A stretch of DNA of 9,082 nt, from contig USNB01000043.1 of the NCBI GenBank assembly GCA_900555875.1, positions 1 to 9,082 on the forward strand, written 5' to 3'. A program made the position numbers and the translations under genes. This stretch comes from an uncultured Eubacteriales bacterium. GTDB lineage: Bacteria; Bacillota; Clostridia; Christensenellales; Pumilibacteraceae. Below are positions 6,656 to 9,082 of the stretch, piece by piece; within the stretch, counting starts at the first letter, position 1; the number at the start of each line of letters is the position of its first letter. The notes below the pieces were generated by a model. It was not told the DNA's origin. It worked only from the letters and a program-made list of their open reading frames with translations, and made no database searches.

Positions 6656-7549
6656 CTATTGTTCCGCCGCAACGGAACTCAACAATTCGATAAATCTTCT
6701 GACAAGGCCGGAAGGCGTCGGCGAATAAAACACGCCGAAAGGAACGGAATCTTTCCACTCGGCAGGTATCAGCTTCAACAGCGGATGCACGTCTTCCCAT
6801 CCCTCAACGGTAATTATGGGCGTATTTTCAGCAACGGCGCGGTTGTAAGCGGTTATGTTGAACATTGCAAAATCTTCCGTCTGCACGCCCACGGCTTCCA
6901 GATCGTCGCGCAGTTCGTCGATATATCTGTTCCACCCGCGGCGGATGAATAAGATCTTGCGGTTCTTCAGCTTTTCGGGCGTGATCAACGTTTCCGCACT
7001 CAGCGCGTGCGTCACCGGCACGGCGAGCAGTATCTTTTTATCGTACATGTGCGAAGCTAGGCAGCCGCGCTCCTTCAAAAAGTTTTCATCGTACAGACCG
7101 CCCACCACGTCGATATGCTGCCCCAGATTTTTCAAAATTTCCACGGCGTTGACGGGGTTGTTTTCAAACGGGATAAGCTCGATCTTCAACGTCGGCATAC
7201 GGCTTTGGATCTGCATCCATACATCCAGGATGAATTTTGCCGGCGTCATGACCGACGTTCCGATACGTATCGACCGGCGGCTCTCGCCTTCATGGATATC
7301 GCGCGCTCTTTGTTCCGCGCGCGAAATATATTCGACGATATAGCGAGCGTCCTGCAAAAAGCTCTCGCCCGCCTTGGTCAGCCGCAGACCGTGGTTGGTG
7401 CGGTCGAACAATGTGGCGGAAAGTTCCTTTTCGAGCGCGTTTATCTGCTTCATGACCGCCGTAGGCGTAATATACAGATCATCCGCAGCCTTGGTAAAGC
7501 TGCCGCATTCCGCAACTTTTATAAACGTCTCCAGCCGTCCGTCGAACAT
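6656..7549 (-). CDS. LysR-family transcriptional regulator
   Basis: A complete 297-residue LTTR. The N-terminal winged helix-turn-helix is textbook: LETFIKVAECGSFTKAADDLYITPTAVMKQINALEKEL (about residues 6-43), then LFDRTNHGLRLTKAG (48-61) and a linker helix. Residues ~90-295 form the two-lobed effector domain, starting RIGTSVMTPAKF and containing DVVGGLYDE and NRAVAENTPIITV. TPTAVMKQI replaces the more common TQPAVSRQI in the recognition helix, a divergent but known form. The ATG at 7549 is chosen because GGAGG lies four bases upstream and the family's M-x-x-x-L-E-T-F start fits. An extension to 7618 would begin upstream of the promoter. It has its own promoter and terminator. Its ligand is unknown; the aldo/keto reductase downstream is the closest candidate target. 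Confidence 0.95.
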   Translation of the reverse strand: MFDGRLETFIKVAECGSFTKAADDLYITPTAVMKQINALEKELSATLFDRTNHGLRLTKAGESFLQDARYIVEYISRAEQRARDIHEGESRRSIRIGTSVMTPAKFILDVWMQIQSRMPTLKIELIPFENNPVNAVEILKNLGQHIDVVGGLYDENFLKERGCLASHMYDKKILLAVPVTHALSAETLITPEKLKNRKILFIRRGWNRYIDELRDDLEAVGVQTEDFAMFNITAYNRAVAENTPIITVEGWEDVHPLLKLIPAEWKDSVPFGVFYSPTPSGLVRRFIELLSSVAAEQ

Positions 7550-7558
7550 CGTTCCTCC

Positions 7559-7579
7559 GTATATACCGTGAGTATATAT
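7559..7579. promoter_or_regulatory. Pair of palindromic GTATATAY boxes, possible operator
   Basis: GTATATAC (7559-7566) and GTATATAT (7572-7579) repeat at a 13 bp interval between the LysR -10 and its ribosome binding site. Their placement over the transcription start suits autorepression, though an AT-rich initiation region alone could give this look. Confidence 0.35.
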
Positions 7580-7608
7580 ATTATAGCACGTGTGCGCCCG
7601 AATGTCCA
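7580..7608 (-). promoter_or_regulatory. Promoter of the LysR gene
   Basis: On the minus strand TGGACA (7608-7603, five of six), a 17 bp spacer and a perfect TATAAT (7585-7580). Transcription would start near 7573, about 24 bases before the ATG. Confidence 0.8.
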
Positions 7609-7704
7609 TCATTCTCATTTATTCCGCAAGTGTTCCCGTACCCGCGGTCATAAATGATATTTCCAGGCAACGAAAACCCCGTTCCCGAACGGAACAAGGC
7701 TTTT

Positions 7705-7742
7705 CGGAATCACCGGCCGGACTTGAACCGGCGACCTGCTGC
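7705..7742 (-). pseudogene. tRNA 3'-half-like relic (T arm and 3' acceptor strand)
   Basis: On the minus strand GCAGC-AGGTC (variable loop) precedes a perfect T arm: GCCGG, TTCAAGT loop, CCGGC (7732-7716). A seven-base acceptor-like strand CGGTGAT, T and CCG in place of CCA follow. No D arm or 5' acceptor strand is present, and the acceptor is not a normal one. GCTGC, able to pair with GCAGC as an anticodon stem, occurs 71 bases upstream (7818-7814), next to the insertion sequence. It is a dead tRNA or a tRNA-derived repeat; which one I cannot tell. Confidence 0.4.
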
Positions 7743-7813
7743 TCAGCCGAGCGAGCGAAGCTCGCGAACGCCACGAGGAGCGAAGCGACGAAGTATTACG
7801 AATCTATTCGTAA
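7743..7813. repeat. GC-rich insert with a hairpin and an 18-base palindrome
   Basis: It holds a perfect GCGAGC-GAA-GCTCGC hairpin (7751-7765), repeated GCGAAG/GAGCGAAG words, and a palindrome TTACGAAT-CT-ATTCGTAA (7796-7813). It sits exactly between the two halves of a possible anticodon stem (7738-7742 and 7814-7818). The look is that of a dispersed palindromic repeat, but only one copy is in the window. Confidence 0.35.
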
Positions 7814-7823
7814 GCAGCGGGGA

Positions 7824-7880
7824 TGAATTGTCAAATCAAGTGCAACAGTTAGAGAGATTTTCAAGGAACAAATCTTGTGG
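7824..7880 (+). repeat. IS30-family terminal inverted repeat, left
   Basis: Read inward it shares TGAATT, TGCAACAG, AGAGAGA, AAGGA and ACAAATCTTGTGG with the right end. The outer 25 bases match the other end at about 19 positions by hand alignment. It overlaps the last transposase codons, which end at 7836. Confidence 0.75.
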
Positions 7881-8637
7881 TGTATGGTAATGTAAAACTT
7901 TCTTGGGCCTGGCGTTGATCAACGCCAGGTTCTTTTTTAATGTCGCAGGGCTGACTCTCGAAAGATTTCTGCCTTTCGGATAGAATTCTCTGAGCAGTCC
8001 GTTCAGATTCTCATTCGTTCCTTTCTGCCAGGCACAATACGGATCAGCGAAGTACATATTGCAGTTTAAGGCTTCTATATCTCCAACAGGAAAACTCACT
8101 CCCTCTGTCACATGTGATCGTCTTTACCGCTTCTTTCGGAAACTCTGAGAGTACGGAAATGATCGCTTTCGCCATCGTTTCTCCCTTTCTGTCCGGTATC
8201 TTCACTGCTATGTAATATCTCGTCTTTCTCTCGGCAAGCGTTGCAAAACATGTCTTGCTTTTCCCTTGTCCGGATACCACGGTATCCGCTTCCCAATGCC
8301 CGAATTCCTTGCGGCTGTATACGCTCTTATCTCGTTTCCTTATACTTTTTCCCGTTGTAAATCTTCCTCCGTTGCCCAAACGTTTACGGGTTTTTCCTTT
8401 CCTTCGCAGATTTTTCAAAGTAGAACGCAAGTATCTTTCGTCTATCCAACGATAAATTGTTTTGAACGAAGGCATTTTCATGCCGCACGGTGTGTTGGAT
8501 ATTTGTTCGGGAGACCATGTTTGGGACAGCTTTTCGTCTATGTAATCCAGTACTTCTGTTTCCAAAACATCCCGCGGCGACGGTAACTGTTGCGCAGACA
8601 GATCTCCTTTGTGTAAATTTTGTTTCGCAACTCTATT
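7836..8637 (-). pseudogene. IS30-family transposase, N-terminally deleted and frameshifted
   Basis: The minus frame (open from 8637, possible TTG start at 8565) gives EVLDYIDEKLSQTWSPEQIS, then KTIYRWID and FGHWEADTVV with the first catalytic Asp, and TITCDRGSEF with the second. At about 8078-8084 the frame breaks after SEFSCWR and resumes in another frame with DIEALNCNMYFADPYCAWQKGTNENLNGLLREFYPKG, which carries the catalytic Glu, and LALINARPKKVL near the end. The break fits loss of one GA of a GAGA run. The helix-turn-helix domain expected before the WSPEQIS region has no room: only about 75 bases separate it from the terminal repeat. Two independent lesions make this copy inactive. IS30 enzymes are normally one frame, so programmed frameshifting is unlikely. 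Confidence 0.85.
7908..7938 (+). terminator. Plus-strand terminator embedded in the transposase 3' coding region
   Basis: A perfect 22-base palindrome (7908-7929, arms CCTGGCGTTGA and its complement) is followed by TTCTTTTTT on the plus strand. The minus strand has no U-tract. It therefore stops transcription entering the IS from the left, against the transposase. The same bases encode the conserved L-A-L-I-N-A-R segment. Confidence 0.65.
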
Positions 8638-8640
8638 TTA
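8635..8640 (-). promoter_or_regulatory. Possible extended -10 of the transposase promoter
   Basis: TGGTAAAAT on the minus strand forms an extended -10, just inside the right terminal repeat, with AAAGGAG at 8610-8604 downstream. No convincing -35 is present and no ATG follows the ribosome site, in line with the deletion of the start region. Confidence 0.35.
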
Positions 8641-8702
8641 CCACAGATTTGTATGAACTCCTTTTTTATTCTCTCTTCTGTTGCAATTAATAGTATAATT
8701 CA
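8641..8702 (-). repeat. IS30-family terminal inverted repeat, right
   Basis: On the minus strand it reads TGAATT..., GCAACAG, AGAGAGA, AAAAGGAG and ACAAATCTGTGG, the counterpart of the left end with a few indels. Confidence 0.75.
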
Positions 8703-8707
8703 CCAGG

Positions 8708-8741
8708 ATAAAAAAAGGGAACATGTGACAGCATGTCCCTT
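8708..8741 (-). terminator. Rho-independent terminator of the tRNA-Arg transcript
   Basis: On the minus strand GGGACATG, a six-base loop, then CATGTTCCC (one bulged base) and seven Ts. It begins only a few bases beyond the CCA end of the tRNA fragment, as for a natural tRNA terminator, so this side is the tRNA's original downstream flank. Confidence 0.85.
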
Positions 8742-8746
8742 GACGA

Positions 8747-8790
8747 TGGTACTCCCGGCGGGAATCGAACCCACAACGGCCCCTTAGGAG
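8747..8790 (-). pseudogene. 3' 44 nt of tRNA-Arg(CCT): integration-site (att) scar
   Basis: The minus strand reads CTCCTAA (anticodon loop, nucleotides 32-38, anticodon CCT), GGGGC (3' anticodon stem), CGTT (short variable loop), GTGGG-TTCGATT-CCCGC (T arm, one G-T pair), CGGGAGT (3' acceptor strand), A and CCA. That is exactly nucleotides 32 to 76. Upstream there is no matching GCCCC stem, D arm or 5' acceptor strand. Tyrosine-recombinase elements commonly cross over within the anticodon loop and leave just such a 3' copy. An intact tRNA-Arg is expected at the far end of the element, to the right of this window. Confidence 0.85.
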
Positions 8791-8797
8791 CAATCAG

Positions 8798-8862
8798 AAA
8801 TAAGCGTTATCGTGTGCATTATAGCCGTTTTAAGGCGTTTTGTCCACTATAAACGCTTATTT
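8798..8862. repeat. Inverted repeat beside the att scar
   Basis: AAATAAGCGTT (8798-8808) and AACGCTTATTT (8852-8862) are perfect inverted 11-mers, extendable to ..GTG/CAC.. with one gap. The 43-base spacing is too long for a terminator hairpin. The position, starting eight bases outside the tRNA fragment, suits recombinase or excisionase binding sites of an integrated element. CGTTTT is repeated inside (8826-8831, 8836-8841). Confidence 0.5.
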
Positions 8863-8988
8863 TTTTACTCTTTTCGCGTTTCGTTCAGCAACTTTTATCT
8901 TGTGCTTTTCTGTTCGGGCGTAACTTGGATGTAAATTATAAGGTGTAAAATTATTTCTGCGAGAGTTTAATTTCTATATTCGCATTTC

Positions 8989-9017
8989 TTGACTTCGTGT
9001 TATAAAAATGCTAAAAT
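8989..9017 (+). promoter_or_regulatory. Strong promoter of the gene at the right edge
   Basis: TTGACT (8989-8994), a 17 bp spacer and TAAAAT (9012-9017). Expected start near 9024, giving a ~26 nt leader with GGAG at 9039-9042. Confidence 0.75.
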
Positions 9018-9049
9018 GCTGATAATAAAATGTAGGTCGGAGTTTAAGT

Positions 9050-9082
9050 ATGAGTTATCCTGAAAAAATAAAGTTTGCGAGA
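9050..9082 (+). CDS. Start of a gene, possibly an XRE-type helix-turn-helix protein (runs off the right edge)
   Basis: Only 11 codons are visible: MSYPEKIKFAR. GGAG lies seven bases before the ATG and a near-consensus promoter precedes it, so this is very likely a true gene start. An M-x-x-x-E-K-I-K-x-A-R opening is typical of XRE-family DNA-binding domains, some of which head larger proteins in mobile or defence islands, but 11 residues cannot prove this. It is the first gene of the AT-rich DNA beyond the tRNA-Arg scar. Confidence 0.55.
   Translation, partial: MSYPEKIKFAR

Larger units (their letters stand above)
7824..8702 (-). mobile_element. Decayed IS30-family insertion sequence
   Basis: About 880 bp bounded by imperfect inverted repeats that both begin TGAATT and both contain GCAACAG...AGAGAGA...AAGGA...ACAAATC..TGTGG. 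Inside lies a broken IS30-type transposase on the minus strand. Full-length IS30 members are usually just over 1 kb, so this copy is short, matching the missing N-terminal coding region. No clear target duplication is visible, although the bases just outside the ends are too few to judge. It lies between a tRNA-like relic and the terminator of the tRNA-Arg fragment. Confidence 0.82.

Noticed and set aside
7670..7700. CCGTTC-CC-GAACGG dyad as a terminator for the tRNA-like relic.
   Set aside because: The stem is short and the T-run weak; not supported enough to list.
7590..7890. Plus-strand frames giving SPAGLEPATC and RPDLNRRPA peptides.
   Set aside because: Such peptides arise by translating the antisense of tRNA T arms and are a common spurious annotation.
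8798..8866. The AAATAAGCG / CGCTTATTT arms plus T-run as a terminator.
   Set aside because: The 43-base loop is too long for an efficient Rho-independent hairpin.
8857..8973. A 38-codon minus-strand open tail with a basic end (...KVAERNAKRVKK) near the att scar, possibly the end of an integrase.
   Set aside because: It has no start codon, an in-frame stop just upstream, no tyrosine-recombinase motif, and is short enough to be chance in AT-rich DNA.
1..9082. CRISPR array, toxin-antitoxin pair, riboswitch or phage structural genes.
   Set aside because: No regularly spaced repeats, no paired small ORFs with known motifs, no recognisable aptamer and no phage genes were found in the window.

Overview
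The window looks like a stretch of a Gram-positive, Clostridia-type gut bacterium (possibly the Christensenellales; this is inference). The grounds are strong GGAGG-type ribosome binding sites, sigma-A promoters with 17-18 bp spacers, lipoprotein signal peptides, an AddB-like recombination-nuclease subunit (a Firmicutes repair system) and a GC-rich, TCG/GCG-rich codon style. The last ~290 bases are visibly more AT-rich than the rest.

Layout. (1) 1-1118, minus: the first 372 codons of an addB-like gene that continues out of the window. (2) 1119-1201: a compact divergent promoter region. (3) 1202-2347, plus: an acidic lipoprotein of unknown function, ended by a strong hairpin. (4) 2469-3677, plus: an ApgM-type phosphoglycerate mutase/homoserine-kinase-like protein. 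(5) 3823-4125, plus: a small Dabb (stress-responsive A/B barrel) protein. (6) 4178-4690, minus: a macro-domain ADP-ribose hydrolase, convergent with Dabb across a shared hairpin. (7) 4981-5576, minus: a mosaic pseudogene, the front of a lipoprotein alpha/beta hydrolase joined to the tail of a membrane-anchored GH3 beta-glucosidase. (8) 5615-6502, minus: an aldo/keto reductase. (9) 6656-7549, minus: a LysR regulator with its own promoter and terminator. (10) 7705-7813: a tRNA-3'-half-like relic with an odd GC-rich insert. (11) 7824-8702: a decayed IS30-family insertion sequence with both terminal inverted repeats. (12) 8710-8790, minus: the 3' 44 nt of a tRNA-Arg(CCT) with its terminator, a classic attachment-site scar. 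(13) 8791-9082: AT-rich DNA with an inverted repeat, a strong promoter and the first 11 codons of what may be an XRE-type regulator.

How it fits together. Positions 1-7600 are ordinary chromosomal housekeeping, stress and regulatory genes, each mostly with its own promoter and terminator. From about 7700 the window becomes an accessory junction. The tRNA-Arg fragment starts at nucleotide 32 of the tRNA, inside the anticodon loop, and its lost 5' half faces right. This polarity is expected if the chromosome lies on the left and an integrated mobile island begins at about 8791 and runs off the right edge. The most interesting biology, the cargo of that island, lies just outside the window.
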